From contig NZ_CP012264.1 in the NCBI RefSeq assembly GCF_001277255.1, forward strand, positions 1,612,001 to 1,676,000: 64,000 bases of DNA. Reading direction: 5' to 3'. Below the pieces are notes generated by a model. That model was given only the letters and a program-made list of their open reading frames with translations. It had not been told where the DNA came from and made no database searches. Source of the stretch: Cronobacter condimenti 1330. Its GTDB lineage: Bacteria; Pseudomonadota; Gammaproteobacteria; Enterobacterales; Enterobacteriaceae. The position numbers and the translations under genes were made by a program. Position 1 is the first letter of the stretch; each line of letters opens with the position of its first letter. Shown one piece after another: positions 49,717-59,597 of this stretch.

Positions 49717-51270
49717 ATGAAACATAAAACACAGATGATGAAAATGGGTTGGCTGGGTGCAGCAGTAATGTTGTCACTTTATACCACTTCAGGTTGGGCC
49801 TTCACTATCGACGACGTCGCAAAACAGGCGAAATCCTTAGCGGGCAAAAGCTATGAAGCGCCGAAAAGCAACCTGCCCTCCGTTTTCCGCGATATGAAAT
49901 ACGCGGACTACCAACAGATCCAGTTTAATCACGACAAAGCCTACTGGAGCAAACTTAAAACCCCGTTCAAGCTTGAATTCTACCATCAGGGTATGTACTT
50001 CGACACGCCGGTTGCCCTTAACGAGGTGACGGCCAATACGGTTCGCAAAATTAAGTACAACCCGGATTACTTCAATTTCGGCAATGTTCAGCACGATAAA
50101 GACACCGTCAAAGACCTGGGCTTCGCCGGTTTCAAAGTGCTCTACCCGATCAACAATAAAGATAAAAACGACGAAATCGTCAGCATGCTCGGGGCGAGCT
50201 ATTTTCGCGTGATTGGTCAGGGCCAGGTTTATGGTCTCTCTGCGCGTGGTCTGGCTATCGACACCGCGCTGCCGTCCGGCGAAGAGTTTCCGCGTTTTCG
50301 CGAATTCTGGATTGAGCGCCCGAAAACAACCGACAAACGCCTGACCATTTACGCGCTGCTGGATTCTCCACGCGCAACCGGCGCCTACCGCTTCATTATT
50401 ACCCCCGGGCGCGACACGGTTGTTGACGTACAGTCCAAAGTTTATCTGCGCGACAAAGTAGGCAAACTGGGCGTTGCGCCACTGACCAGCATGTTCCTCT
50501 TTGGGCCGAACCAGCCGTCACCGGCGACGAACTACCGCCCGGAGCTGCATGATTCCAACGGTCTGTCTCTGCATGCCGGCAACGGTGAGTGGATTTGGCG
50601 TCCGCTGAATAACCCGAAACACCTGGCCGTCAGCACCTTCACCACCGAAAACCCGCAGGGCTTTGGTTTGCTGCAACGTGGCCGTCAGTTCTCCCGCTTT
50701 GAAGATATTGACGATCGCTACGATCTGCGTCCGAGCGCATGGGTCACGCCGCAGGGCCAGTGGGGTAAAGGGAAAGTCGAGCTGGTGGAGATCCCAACCA
50801 ACGACGAAACCAACGATAACATCGTGGCTTACTGGACGCCGGATCAACTGCCGGAGCCGGGTAAGGAGATGAATTTTAAATACACCATCACCTTTAGCCG
50901 CGACGAAGACAAACTGCACGCGCCGGATAACGCCTGGGTGCTGCAGACTCGCCGTTCGACCGGCGACGTGAAGCAGTCCAATCTGATTCGTCAACCGGAC
51001 GGCACTATCGCGTTTGTGGTGGATTTCACCGGGACGGACATGAAAGCGCTGCCGGACAATACCCCGGTAACCGCGCAGGCGAGCATTGGCGATAACGGCG
51101 AAATCGTGGAAAACAGCGTGCGTTACAACCCGGTCACCAAAGGCTGGCGTATGACGCTGCGCGTGAAAATCAAAGACGCCAAGAAAACCACTGAAATGCG
51201 TGCTGCCCTTGTGAATGGCGATCAGCCGCTGAGTGAAACCTGGAGCTATCAGCTACCTGCCAATGAATAA
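49717..51270 (+). CDS. opgG: Periplasmic glucan biosynthesis protein OpgG (MdoG)
   Basis: OpgG shapes the osmoregulated periplasmic glucan chain in the periplasm. The 517-residue product begins MKHKTQMMKMGWLGAAVM, a signal peptide ending GWA. The mature chain is nearly E. coli-like (DDVAKQAKSLAGKSYEAPK, PALLDSPRATGAY-type core, LSETWSYQLPANE end). A GTG at 49705 and ATG at 49735 are alternative starts. It overlaps opgH by 8 bp (ATGAATAA), so the two are coupled. Confidence 0.95.
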   Translation: MKHKTQMMKMGWLGAAVMLSLYTTSGWAFTIDDVAKQAKSLAGKSYEAPKSNLPSVFRDMKYADYQQIQFNHDKAYWSKLKTPFKLEFYHQGMYFDTPVALNEVTANTVRKIKYNPDYFNFGNVQHDKDTVKDLGFAGFKVLYPINNKDKNDEIVSMLGASYFRVIGQGQVYGLSARGLAIDTALPSGEEFPRFREFWIERPKTTDKRLTIYALLDSPRATGAYRFIITPGRDTVVDVQSKVYLRDKVGKLGVAPLTSMFLFGPNQPSPATNYRPELHDSNGLSLHAGNGEWIWRPLNNPKHLAVSTFTTENPQGFGLLQRGRQFSRFEDIDDRYDLRPSAWVTPQGQWGKGKVELVEIPTNDETNDNIVAYWTPDQLPEPGKEMNFKYTITFSRDEDKLHAPDNAWVLQTRRSTGDVKQSNLIRQPDGTIAFVVDFTGTDMKALPDNTPVTAQASIGDNGEIVENSVRYNPVTKGWRMTLRVKIKDAKKTTEMRAALVNGDQPLSETWSYQLPANE

Positions 51271-53791
51271 GTCTACTGAGTATATCGACCTGTTGCCGCT
51301 TTCTGACACTGAGAAAGCGGCACTGCCGACATCGGACATGCAGGCCCTTCATCAGGCGCTGGACGCAGAAGGGCGCGTCTGGACCCGCGAGGATGATTCC
51401 CCGCTGGGTTCAGTAAAGACGCGTCTCGAACAGCGCTGGCCAGACTCGCTTAACGGCGAGCAACTGATCAAAGACGACGAAGGCCGCACCCAGATCCAGG
51501 CGATGCCGAAAGCAACCCGTTCATCCATGTTCCCGGACCCGTGGCGCACCAACCCGATTGGGCGCTTCTGGGATCGTCTGCGTGGTCGTGAAGTCCTGCC
51601 GCGCTACATGGCGGGCCTTTCGAAAGAAGAGCGCGCCGCGGAGCAGAAATGGCGTACGGTTGGCACTATCCGCCGTTACATTCTGCTGCTCTTGACGCTC
51701 TCGCAGACCGTCGTTGCCACCTGGTATATGAAAACGATTCTGCCGTATCAGGGCTGGGCGTTAGTCAACCCGGCGGATATGGTGGGCCAGGACTGGCTTG
51801 TCTCGCTGATGCAGTTACTGCCGTATGTGCTGCAAAGCGGCATTCTGATTCTGTTCGCAATCCTGTTCTGCTGGGTGAGCGCCGGGTTCTGGACCGCGCT
51901 GATGGGCTTTTTACAGCTGCTTATCGGCAAAGATAAGTACAGTATTTCAGCCTCAACGGTTGGGGATGAGCCGATAAACCCGGAACACCGCACCGCGCTT
52001 ATCATGCCTATCTGCAACGAAGATGTGGATCGCGTGTTTGCGGGACTGCGGGCAACGTGGGAGTCGGTGAAAGCGACGGGCCAGCAGGCACATTTTGACG
52101 TTTACATCCTGAGCGACAGCTACAACCCGGATATCTGTGTCGCTGAGCAGAAAGCCTGGATGGAGCTGATTGCTGAAGTGCAGGGCGAAGGGCAAATTTT
52201 CTACCGTCGCCGCCGCCGTCGCGTGAAGCGCAAGAGCGGTAACATCGATGACTTCTGCCGTCGCTGGGGCAACCAGTATAGCTACATGGTCGTGCTGGAC
52301 GCTGACTCCGTGATGACGGGTGACTGTCTGACCGGTCTGGTGCGCCTGATGGAAGCGAACCCGAACGCGGGGATTATCCAGTCGTCGCCGAAAGCGTCCG
52401 GTATGGATACGCTCTACGCTCGCTGCCAGCAGTTCGCCACCCGCGTATATGGCCCTCTGTTTACCGCCGGCCTGCACTTCTGGCAACTGGGTGAGTCACA
52501 CTACTGGGGCCATAACGCGATTATCCGCGTGAAGCCGTTCATCGAGCACTGTGCGCTGGCACCGTTGCCAGGTGAAGGCTCTTTCGCAGGTTCCATCCTG
52601 TCTCATGACTTCGTGGAAGCGGCGCTGATGCGTCGTGCGGGGTGGGGCGTGTGGATTGCCTACGATCTGCCAGGCTCGTATGAGGAGCTGCCGCCGAACC
52701 TGCTGGATGAACTCAAGCGTGACCGTCGCTGGTGCCACGGCAACCTGATGAACTTCCGTCTTTTCCTTGTAAAAGGGATGCACCCGGTACACCGCGCGGT
52801 GTTCCTGACGGGCGTGATGTCATACCTGTCGGCGCCGCTCTGGTTCCTGTTCCTTGCACTGTCGACGGCGTTGCAGGTCGTTCATGCGCTCACCGAGCCG
52901 CAATACTTCCTGCAACCGCGTCAGCTGTTCCCGGTCTGGCCGCAGTGGCGTCCTGAACTCGCGATTGCGCTGTTCGCCTCGACGATGGTGCTGTTGTTCC
53001 TGCCGAAACTGCTGAGCGTCATTCTCATCTGGTGTAAAGGCCCGAAAGAGTATGGCGGCTTTTTCCGCGTCACCCTCTCTCTGCTGCTGGAAGTGCTGTT
53101 CTCGGTCCTGCTGGCGCCGGTGCGTATGCTGTTCCACACCGTATTTGTGGTCAGCGCGTTCCTGGGTTGGGAAGTGGTCTGGAATTCACCGCAGCGTGAC
53201 GATGACTCGACGCCGTGGGGCGAAGCGTTTCTGCGTCATGGCTCGCAGCTGCTGCTGGGCCTGGTGTGGGCGGTCGGCATGGCGTGGCTTGATCTGCGCT
53301 TCCTGTTCTGGCTGGCGCCAATCGTGTTTTCGTTGATCCTGTCGCCGTTTGTGTCGGTGATTTCAAGCCGTTCGACGGTCGGTCTGCGCACGCGACGCTG
53401 GAAACTGTTCCTGATCCCGGAAGAGTATTCGCCGCCGCAGGTGCTGGTAGATACTGACCGTTATCTGGAGCTGAATCGCACCCGAACGCTTGAAGATGGT
53501 TTCATGCATGCCGTGTTCCATCCGTCGTTTAACGCGCTGGCGACCGCCATGGCGACCGCGCGTCACCGCGCCAGTCACGTGCTGGAAATCGCGCGCGATC
53601 GTCACGTTGAGCAGGCGCTGAACGATACGCCGGAGAAACTCAACCGCGACCGTCGTCTGGTGCTGCTGAGCGACCCGGTGACCATGGCGCGTATGCACTA
53701 TCGCCTCTGGGCGCACCCGGAGAAATACTCTTCCTGGGTGGACCATTACGAAGAGCTGAAGCTCAACCCGCAGGCGTTAAGTTCGCGGTAA
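51263..53791 (+). CDS. opgH: Glucosyltransferase OpgH (MdoH)
   Basis: Inner-membrane family-2 glucosyltransferase that builds the beta-1,2 glucan backbone and, in E. coli, links nutrient status to FtsZ. The 842 residues contain the GT2 domain (LIMPICNEDVDRVFAGL, VVLDADSVMTGD, RDRRWCHGN) between membrane segments. The start overlaps the end of opgG. Confidence 0.97.
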   Translation: MNKSTEYIDLLPLSDTEKAALPTSDMQALHQALDAEGRVWTREDDSPLGSVKTRLEQRWPDSLNGEQLIKDDEGRTQIQAMPKATRSSMFPDPWRTNPIGRFWDRLRGREVLPRYMAGLSKEERAAEQKWRTVGTIRRYILLLLTLSQTVVATWYMKTILPYQGWALVNPADMVGQDWLVSLMQLLPYVLQSGILILFAILFCWVSAGFWTALMGFLQLLIGKDKYSISASTVGDEPINPEHRTALIMPICNEDVDRVFAGLRATWESVKATGQQAHFDVYILSDSYNPDICVAEQKAWMELIAEVQGEGQIFYRRRRRRVKRKSGNIDDFCRRWGNQYSYMVVLDADSVMTGDCLTGLVRLMEANPNAGIIQSSPKASGMDTLYARCQQFATRVYGPLFTAGLHFWQLGESHYWGHNAIIRVKPFIEHCALAPLPGEGSFAGSILSHDFVEAALMRRAGWGVWIAYDLPGSYEELPPNLLDELKRDRRWCHGNLMNFRLFLVKGMHPVHRAVFLTGVMSYLSAPLWFLFLALSTALQVVHALTEPQYFLQPRQLFPVWPQWRPELAIALFASTMVLLFLPKLLSVILIWCKGPKEYGGFFRVTLSLLLEVLFSVLLAPVRMLFHTVFVVSAFLGWEVVWNSPQRDDDSTPWGEAFLRHGSQLLLGLVWAVGMAWLDLRFLFWLAPIVFSLILSPFVSVISSRSTVGLRTRRWKLFLIPEEYSPPQVLVDTDRYLELNRTRTLEDGFMHAVFHPSFNALATAMATARHRASHVLEIARDRHVEQALNDTPEKLNRDRRLVLLSDPVTMARMHYRLWAHPEKYSSWVDHYEELKLNPQALSSR

Positions 53792-53814
53792 ACGAGTCTG
53801 TGCGTTGATATGAA

Positions 53815-53845
53815 AATGCCGGCCTGATGGCCGGCATTTTTTTTG
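53815..53845 (+). terminator. opgGH terminator
   Basis: AATGCCGGCC-TGAT-GGCCGGCATT followed by a run of T. Confidence 0.92.
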
Positions 53846-53899
53846 CCTCTCTGACGGGCTGTTATACTTGATGCATTACGTTGAAACGCGAGGTCGCTC

Positions 53900-54127
53900 T
53901 TGAGAATTGTCGCCGTTCTGCTTGCCGTCTGGCTGCTCTGCGGTTGTGGCAGCATTATCAGTCGCGCTGTGCCGGGGCAAGGGCACGGCAACCAGTATTA
54001 CCCCGGCGTGCAATGGGACGTGCGGGACAGGCCCTTACGCTTCATCCTGATGCTCGACCTGCCGTTCTCCATTATCTTCGACACGCTGTTACTGCCGGTC
54101 GATATGCATCATGGCCCGTATGAGTAA
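53900..54127 (+). CDS. yceK: Lipoprotein YceK, TTG start
   Basis: A 75-residue lipoprotein (lipobox LCGC, Cys16) matching E. coli YceK: SIISRAVPGQGHGNQYYPG, LDLPFSIIFDTLLLP, HHGPYE. Only TTG at 53900 gives the family N-terminus (RIVAVLLAVW); GAGG lies 6 nt upstream. Function unknown. Confidence 0.9.
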   Translation: MRIVAVLLAVWLLCGCGSIISRAVPGQGHGNQYYPGVQWDVRDRPLRFILMLDLPFSIIFDTLLLPVDMHHGPYE

Positions 54128-54130
54128 CGC

Positions 54131-54508
54131 TTAACGGGTGGTATCCCACTCATCTGCCGCCGTGCGCCCCTCTTCGGTATCCAGCGGTGGTTCCAGCTGA
54201 TATTCGCCCTCGTCCCATTCGTGCAGGGTATTTTCTTCCTGCCACTCCTGGCGCAGTTCGATCTCATCGAAATCGCCGTCAAAGACGCTCTGTGCCGCAT
54301 CACCGGTTAATACGGCGAGGCAGTCGCCTTCGCCATTTTCATCGGCGAAGAACTCCACCTGCCACATAATTTCCCCGTCCTGCAGCACATATTTTTGCAT
54401 ACTGAACAGCTGGACAACCGCGTCCTCTTCCTCAAGCCCCGGATTGGCGGCGAGGAACTCTTCGCGTGCTGCATCAATGGCTTCTTCAAGCGTGGCGTAC
54501 ATAGTCAT
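54131..54508 (-). CDS. msyB: Acidic protein MsyB
   Basis: A 125-residue very acidic cytoplasmic protein; E. coli MsyB suppresses protein-export defects when overproduced. MTMYATLEEAIDAAREEFL start and WQEENTLHEWDEGE are conserved. The reading frame is open 21 codons upstream, but GGGAGAAAGCA precedes 54508. Convergent with yceK, with only 3 bp between the stops. Confidence 0.94.
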   Translation of the reverse strand: MTMYATLEEAIDAAREEFLAANPGLEEEDAVVQLFSMQKYVLQDGEIMWQVEFFADENGEGDCLAVLTGDAAQSVFDGDFDEIELRQEWQEENTLHEWDEGEYQLEPPLDTEEGRTAADEWDTTR

Positions 54509-54637
54509 TGCTTTCTCCCTGAACGGACATGGTTGTTTCAGGAAAGAATAGTCGAAGATTGAGACTTGCAAGAATGAATGGAAAAAAATGGCGAAAGAAG
54601 AGGGGCCCGAAGCGTAAAGGCGCTACGGGCAAAAGGT

Positions 54638-55558
54638 TTAGTAACGCGAGGGCACGCCTTCTGGTCGCGTTTTGAAGCGGCGATGCAGCCACATATATTG
54701 ATCAGGCGCCATCAGAATGCATTCCTCTACGACTTTATTCATCCAGGCGGCGGTCTCTTCAGCGCTGCCGACCGGCGGTGCGCATTCCGGCTCCAGCACA
54801 ATCAGCTCGTAGCCGCTGCCATCGGCTTTACGGCGCGGGACAAACGGCACAATACTCGCTTTCGACATTTTCGTGAGCATCCAGGTGCCTGAGGTTGTGG
54901 CGGCCTGATCGACGGCGAAGAACGGCACAAATACGCTGTTGCGTGGGCCATAATCGTGGTCCGGCGCGTACCAGATAATTTCGCCGCCTTTCAGGGCGCG
55001 GATCATCCCTTTAAGATCTTTACGATCGAGCATCGTTTTATTGGAGCGCAGGCGGCCCCAGGTTTGCAGCCAGTCGAGCAGCGGATTGTCGTTCGGGCGA
55101 TACACCCCGATCCCTGGCGTATGCATCCCGAAAATGCGCGCGCCCAGCTCCAGCGTCAGAAAGTGAACGCCTATCAGCAAAATGCCCTGCTGCTGCGCGA
55201 GCAACGCTTTTACCGGCTCAATGCCGGAGACGTCAGTCCAGCGGGCGACACGCCAGTTGGGCCAGAACCAGGCCATGCCAGTTTCCATCAGCCCCATGCC
55301 GACAGACTCGAAATTTTTCACCACCAGCGCCTCCCGCTCGGCTTCGCTCATAGCGGGAAAGCACAGCTCCAGATTACGATGCGCGATGCGCGCACGGCGT
55401 TTCATCAGCCGCATCGCGAGGCGCCCAAGCCCACGCCCGAGCCGCCAGATGACCGGGTAGGGGAGCAGCACGACGAGATACAGCAGGCCGATGCCAAGCC
55501 AGGTCAGCCAGTAACGGGGATGGAGCAGTGCGCGAGAAAATTGCGGTAAATGCGTCAT
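54638..55558 (-). CDS. lpxL: Lauroyltransferase LpxL (HtrB)
   Basis: Inner-membrane acyltransferase adding laurate to Kdo2-lipid IVA. It has 306 residues, as in E. coli, with an N-terminal membrane anchor (LTWLGIGLLYLVVLL), the HX4E catalytic motif (HFLTLEL) and WYAPDHDYGP. The start at MTHLPQFSRALLHPRYW is chosen; 12 extra upstream codons are open. Confidence 0.96.
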   Translation of the reverse strand: MTHLPQFSRALLHPRYWLTWLGIGLLYLVVLLPYPVIWRLGRGLGRLAMRLMKRRARIAHRNLELCFPAMSEAEREALVVKNFESVGMGLMETGMAWFWPNWRVARWTDVSGIEPVKALLAQQQGILLIGVHFLTLELGARIFGMHTPGIGVYRPNDNPLLDWLQTWGRLRSNKTMLDRKDLKGMIRALKGGEIIWYAPDHDYGPRNSVFVPFFAVDQAATTSGTWMLTKMSKASIVPFVPRRKADGSGYELIVLEPECAPPVGSAEETAAWMNKVVEECILMAPDQYMWLHRRFKTRPEGVPSRY

Positions 55559-55784
55559 GAAAATTCCATTAATTTGCAGGCGAAGCCCTTTCACGGCCTG
55601 TATTGTGACATTTTTTTGCGAGCGACCAAAATTCTCTGCCGCTCGCGCCGTGACGCCTGTCTGAAGAAAATATTCGCTAAGGTGTGGAAAATGTAGCGCA
55701 AAATGTAGGGATGTAAATTAACGGTAATTGCTATATCATGCCGGCCGTTATTTATTCCCCCCACCGATAGCAGGAACGTACACC

Positions 55785-56834
55785 ATGCCAGTGTTACACA
55801 ACCGCATATCGAATGAGGAGCTGAGGGCGCGAATGCTCGCCGAAACCGAGCCGCGTACCACTATCTCATTCTATAAGTATTTCACCATCGACGATCCGAA
55901 AGCCACGCGCGACGCGCTCTGGCAGGCGTTTACTGCACTGAATGTTTTTGGCCGTATCTATCTAGCCCATGAAGGTATCAACGCGCAAATCAGCGTGCCG
56001 GAAAGTCAGGTGGAGGCGTTTCGCGCCACGCTGTATGGCTTCCATCCGGCGCTAAACGGCGTGCGTCTGAATATTGCGCTGGATGACGACGGCAAATCCT
56101 TTTGGGTGCTGCGCATGAAAGTGCGTGATCGTATCGTCGCAGACGGTATCGACGATCCGACCTTTGATGCCAGCGATGTCGGCGATTATCTGAAGGCGGC
56201 GGAAGTCAACGCGATGCTGGACGATCCGGACGCGGTGTTTATTGATATGCGTAACCACTATGAATATGAAGTGGGGCATTTTGAGAACGCGCTGGAAATT
56301 CCGGCCGACACCTTCCGCGAGCAACTGCCGAAAGCGGTAGAAATGATGCAGGAGTACAGGGACAAGAAAATTGTCATGTACTGCACGGGGGGGATCCGCT
56401 GTGAAAAGGCGAGCGCGTTCATGCGCCACAACGGTTTCCAGAAAGTCTGGCATATCGAAGGCGGCATTATTGAGTACGCGCGTAAAGCGCGTGAGCAGGG
56501 GTTGCCGGTGCGTTTTGTCGGTAAAAACTTCGTGTTCGACGAACGTATGGGCGAGCGTATTTCTGACGATGTTATCGCGCACTGCCACCAGTGCGGCACG
56601 CCGTGCGACAGCCACACCAACTGCAAAAATGACGGCTGCCACCTGCTGTTTATCCAGTGTCCGGCCTGTGCGCAGAAGTTCGACGGTTGTTGCAGCGAGC
56701 TGTGTAAAGAAGAGATGGCGTTGCCGGAAGATGAACAGCGCCGCCGCCGCGCTGGACGCGAGAACGGCAACAAAATCTTCAATAAATCCCGCGGTCGGCT
56801 CAACACCACGCTCGGCATTCCAGACCCGGAATAA
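55785..56834 (+). CDS. trhO: tRNA uridine(34) hydroxylase TrhO (YceA)
   Basis: Rhodanese-family enzyme that hydroxylates U34 of several tRNAs. The 349 residues contain an N-terminal UPF0176 domain, the rhodanese domain with active Cys in MYCTGGIRCEKASAF (about 210) and a Cys-rich C-terminal region (CHQCGTPCD, CPACAQ, CCSELC). AGGAACGTACACC precedes the ATG. Confidence 0.95.
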   Translation: MPVLHNRISNEELRARMLAETEPRTTISFYKYFTIDDPKATRDALWQAFTALNVFGRIYLAHEGINAQISVPESQVEAFRATLYGFHPALNGVRLNIALDDDGKSFWVLRMKVRDRIVADGIDDPTFDASDVGDYLKAAEVNAMLDDPDAVFIDMRNHYEYEVGHFENALEIPADTFREQLPKAVEMMQEYRDKKIVMYCTGGIRCEKASAFMRHNGFQKVWHIEGGIIEYARKAREQGLPVRFVGKNFVFDERMGERISDDVIAHCHQCGTPCDSHTNCKNDGCHLLFIQCPACAQKFDGCCSELCKEEMALPEDEQRRRRAGRENGNKIFNKSRGRLNTTLGIPDPE

Positions 56835-56843
56835 CCCGCAGCC

Positions 56844-56874
56844 AAAAAAACCGGTCTGATGACCGGTTTTTTTA
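56844..56874. terminator. trhO/yceI bidirectional terminator
   Basis: AAAACCGGTC-TGAT-GACCGGTTTT hairpin with A and T runs on both sides, between convergent genes. Confidence 0.9.
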
Positions 56875-56888
56875 TACCCGTAACGGGA

Positions 56889-57464
56889 TTATTTCTGCTT
56901 CACGCCTTCAACCGAAATAATCAAATCCACTTCCTGAGACGCAGGCCCCAGATCGGTGGTGATGTTGAAGTCCTTAAGCTTAATCTTGCCCTCGGCTTCA
57001 AAGCCTGCGCGTTCGCCGCCCCACGGATCTTTACCCTGGCCCAGCAGTTTCGCTTCCAGGGTAACCGGCTTCGTCACGCCGTTCAGGGTCAGGTCGCCGG
57101 TAATATCCAGGTCGTCGCCATCTTTCTTCACGCCGGTTGAGGTGAACGTCGCTTTCGGGAATTTCGCCACGTTCAGGAATTCCGCGCTGCGCAGGTGTTT
57201 GTCGCGCTCGGCGTGGTTGGTGTCGACGCTATTGGTATTGATGGTAACGTTAACTTTATCCGCCGACGGGTTTTTCTCATCAAACGTGAACGTACCGTCG
57301 AAGTCGCGGAACGTTCCGTACAGCCAGCTATAACCCAGATGCTGAATGCGGAAATTAACGAAGGCATGCTGCCCTTCTTTATCAATCTTGTAGTCAGCAG
57401 CAACGGCTGAACCGGTCGTGAACAGCAGGGCACCCAGAGTAACCCCCAGCAGGCTTTTCTTCAT
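56889..57464 (-). CDS. yceI: Periplasmic lipocalin-like protein YceI
   Basis: A 191-residue periplasmic protein of the YceI family (lipid/isoprenoid-binding beta barrel), pH-responsive in E. coli. It has a signal peptide ending AVAADY, then EGQHAFVNFRIQHLGYSWLYG and VTINTNSVDTNHAERDKHLR. It starts 14 bp after yceJ; GGAGCGAAAT precedes the ATG. A much longer open frame through yceJ is a shadow. Confidence 0.95.
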   Translation of the reverse strand: MKKSLLGVTLGALLFTTGSAVAADYKIDKEGQHAFVNFRIQHLGYSWLYGTFRDFDGTFTFDEKNPSADKVNVTINTNSVDTNHAERDKHLRSAEFLNVAKFPKATFTSTGVKKDGDDLDITGDLTLNGVTKPVTLEAKLLGQGKDPWGGERAGFEAEGKIKLKDFNITTDLGPASQEVDLIISVEGVKQK

Positions 57465-57478
57465 ATTTCGCTCCATGG

Positions 57479-58033
57479 TTAATGTGACGCTTTCCCGAGC
57501 ATCCGCTTCAGGGTGACGTCTTTGTCGACAAAGTGATGTTTCAGCGCGGCCAGCGCGTGCAGGACCGAAAGGACCACGACGCTCCAGGCGAGCCATAAAT
57601 GAATGTCCCCGGCGAGATCGGCCTGCTCTCCCGCGCCGCTCACCAACGCGGGCACGTCGAACAGGCCAAAGACAGAAATCGGCTTGCCTTCCGCCGTCGA
57701 GATCAGATAGCCGCTGATAAGGATCGTAAAAAGGATCAAATAGAGCATGATGTGCGCGGCGACCGCACTGTAATGGGTCAGACGCGAATAGCTGGCGAGT
57801 GGCGGTGGCGGAGGTGAGATAAAGCGCCAGACCACCCGCACCAGCAGAAAAACAAACAGAATAATGCCGATGCTTTTGTGAATTTCCGGCGCCTGGTGAT
57901 ACCAGACATCGTAATAGCCGAGCGATACCATCCAAAGCCCCAGCGCAAACATGCCGTAAACTGTCAGCGCCATCAGCCAGTGAAGAAGTACCGAAATATG
58001 TCCATATCGAGTTGGTGAGTTACGCCACTGCAT
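57479..58033 (-). CDS. yceJ: Cytochrome b561-like membrane protein YceJ
   Basis: A 184-residue four-helix diheme cytochrome b561-type protein with His-containing helices (ISVLLHWLMALTVYGMFALG, HKSIGIILFVFLLVRVVWRF, HIMLYLILFTILISGYLI, LHALAALKHHFVDKD). It probably forms a two-gene unit with yceI, as in E. coli; electron partner unknown. Confidence 0.93.
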   Translation of the reverse strand: MQWRNSPTRYGHISVLLHWLMALTVYGMFALGLWMVSLGYYDVWYHQAPEIHKSIGIILFVFLLVRVVWRFISPPPPPLASYSRLTHYSAVAAHIMLYLILFTILISGYLISTAEGKPISVFGLFDVPALVSGAGEQADLAGDIHLWLAWSVVVLSVLHALAALKHHFVDKDVTLKRMLGKASH

Positions 58034-58355
58034 GTTTATGCGTCCGTCAGAAATAATGACTCAAACAGTGGCGTTTAGGGACTTTAAAAGCAAACCAAAA
58101 AAACGGAACAAATTATTCAAATAATTTGATTTTAAAGTTACATCGCATAAAAGTGGCTAATTGATTGTTTAAACCGCTATAGCCAGCGGGAATATGCCCC
58201 GTGTGTGAGGTTATAACCGTTAGTCTGCAAGATGAAGGGGGTATTTTTCAGCGAAATAGTTTAGCGCGTTATCAGGTTTTGTCAGTTTTACGTCAATATT
58301 TTTGATATCTAAACCTGGGGGCCTGGCCAGTGTGATCACCCGGCCAGGCGTGTTG
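58034..58355. other. Intergenic region between yceJ and solA
   Basis: About 320 bp without a gene. It must contain the yceJ promoter (AT-rich around 58090-58150) and the end of the solA transcript. No clear hairpin with a T run was seen. Confidence 0.5.
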
Positions 58356-59480
58356 TCAGGCAGGAGAGGTAAAACGCGACAGCGAGAACGGCGTAAGGTC
58401 AACATCATACGGTTTGTCAGCAGCGAACTGCGTGGCGATTTCCCCCAGCACCGATGCGAACTTAAAGCCGTGACCACTCAGGCCGGTTACCAGTAGCACG
58501 TTTGGCGCATCTGGCAGTGTGTCGATAATAAAATCTTCGTCCGGCGTGTTGTCATAGGTGCAGGACGCGCCATAAAGACAGCCGCCGATGCCCGGCAGGA
58601 AATGGCGCAGGAACGGGAAGGCTTCAGCGCCATCGGTGGCCACCGCGCCGAAGGGCACGCGTTCTTCCGGGCGCGAAATCACCTGCCCGCCATTATGTTT
58701 ACCGATTTTCAGCTCGTTATTTTCCGCAGGGAAACCGTAGAACTGATCGCCGTTCGGCATCTCGCCGGTGAAAGCGGGAAACCGGTTATTGGTGCTGTAG
58801 CGGCCATCGGCCTGATACCAGGCGAAAATTTTACGTACCGGCGTCACCGGCAGGCCCGGCACCAGACGCGTGACCCAGGTACCGGCGCTAATCAGCGCCT
58901 TGCGGGCGTGGTAAACGCCATCGATCGTGGTCACGCTGACGCCCTCGGGTGTGGCACTAAAATCGCTGACAGGGCAGTTGAAGAGCTGTGCGCAGCCCGC
59001 CTCTTTGGCGAGACGGATGTAGGTGGCAATGGCTTTTTCACTGCGTAACACGCCGGAATTGGGCTCAAACAGGCCAAGATAATTTTCCGGCAGGCGGATT
59101 TCAGGCCAGCGCGCCATCACCTCGTCACCCGTCAGTTTCTCAAGCGGGAGCTGCCAGCGCGCCGCGCTGTCGGCAACATTCGCAAGAAAGGTGGAGTCAG
59201 CCGGGCCGAGATTAATAATGCCGGTGCGCTCGAAAATACGCTCGCCGCCTTGCTCCTGAAGCTCTTCCCACAGCGTCTGGGCACGTAGTACCAGCGGAAC
59301 ATAACGCTCGCCTTCGCCATAGGCGTGGCGGATAAGCCGCGTGTCGCCATGGTGGCTGCCTTCCTGATGCGGCGGGTGGGCGCTGTCTATCATTAATACG
59401 TTAAGCCCGGCGCGAGTTGCATAATAACCGGCCGCTGCGCCTGTTGAACCGCTGCCGATGATAATCAGATCGTATTCCAT
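58356..59480 (-). CDS. solA: N-methyl-L-tryptophan oxidase SolA
   Basis: Monomeric sarcosine-oxidase-family flavoenzyme, 374 residues. It has the Rossmann IIIGSGSTGAAAGYYATRAG at the N-terminus, HQEGSHHGDTRLIRHAYGE, and the Cys for covalent FAD in LYGASCTYDNTPDEDFIID near residue 310. Ends SRFTSPA. Confidence 0.95.
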   Translation of the reverse strand: MEYDLIIIGSGSTGAAAGYYATRAGLNVLMIDSAHPPHQEGSHHGDTRLIRHAYGEGERYVPLVLRAQTLWEELQEQGGERIFERTGIINLGPADSTFLANVADSAARWQLPLEKLTGDEVMARWPEIRLPENYLGLFEPNSGVLRSEKAIATYIRLAKEAGCAQLFNCPVSDFSATPEGVSVTTIDGVYHARKALISAGTWVTRLVPGLPVTPVRKIFAWYQADGRYSTNNRFPAFTGEMPNGDQFYGFPAENNELKIGKHNGGQVISRPEERVPFGAVATDGAEAFPFLRHFLPGIGGCLYGASCTYDNTPDEDFIIDTLPDAPNVLLVTGLSGHGFKFASVLGEIATQFAADKPYDVDLTPFSLSRFTSPA

Positions 59481-59545
59481 GAAATTACTCCGCGAAAAAC
59501 AATGGTTAGCAGAGTAATTAAGAGCAGGACAATTCTCAAGCAGGA

Positions 59546-59574
59546 AAAAATAAAGGCGCCCCGGAGGACGCCTT
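59546..59574 (-). terminator. bssS terminator
   Basis: On the minus strand AAAGGCG-TCCTCCGGGG-CGCCTTT is followed by ATTTTTT, 25 bp after bssS. Confidence 0.8.
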
Positions 59575-59597
59575 TGAGTTATAAGAAAAGCACGGTA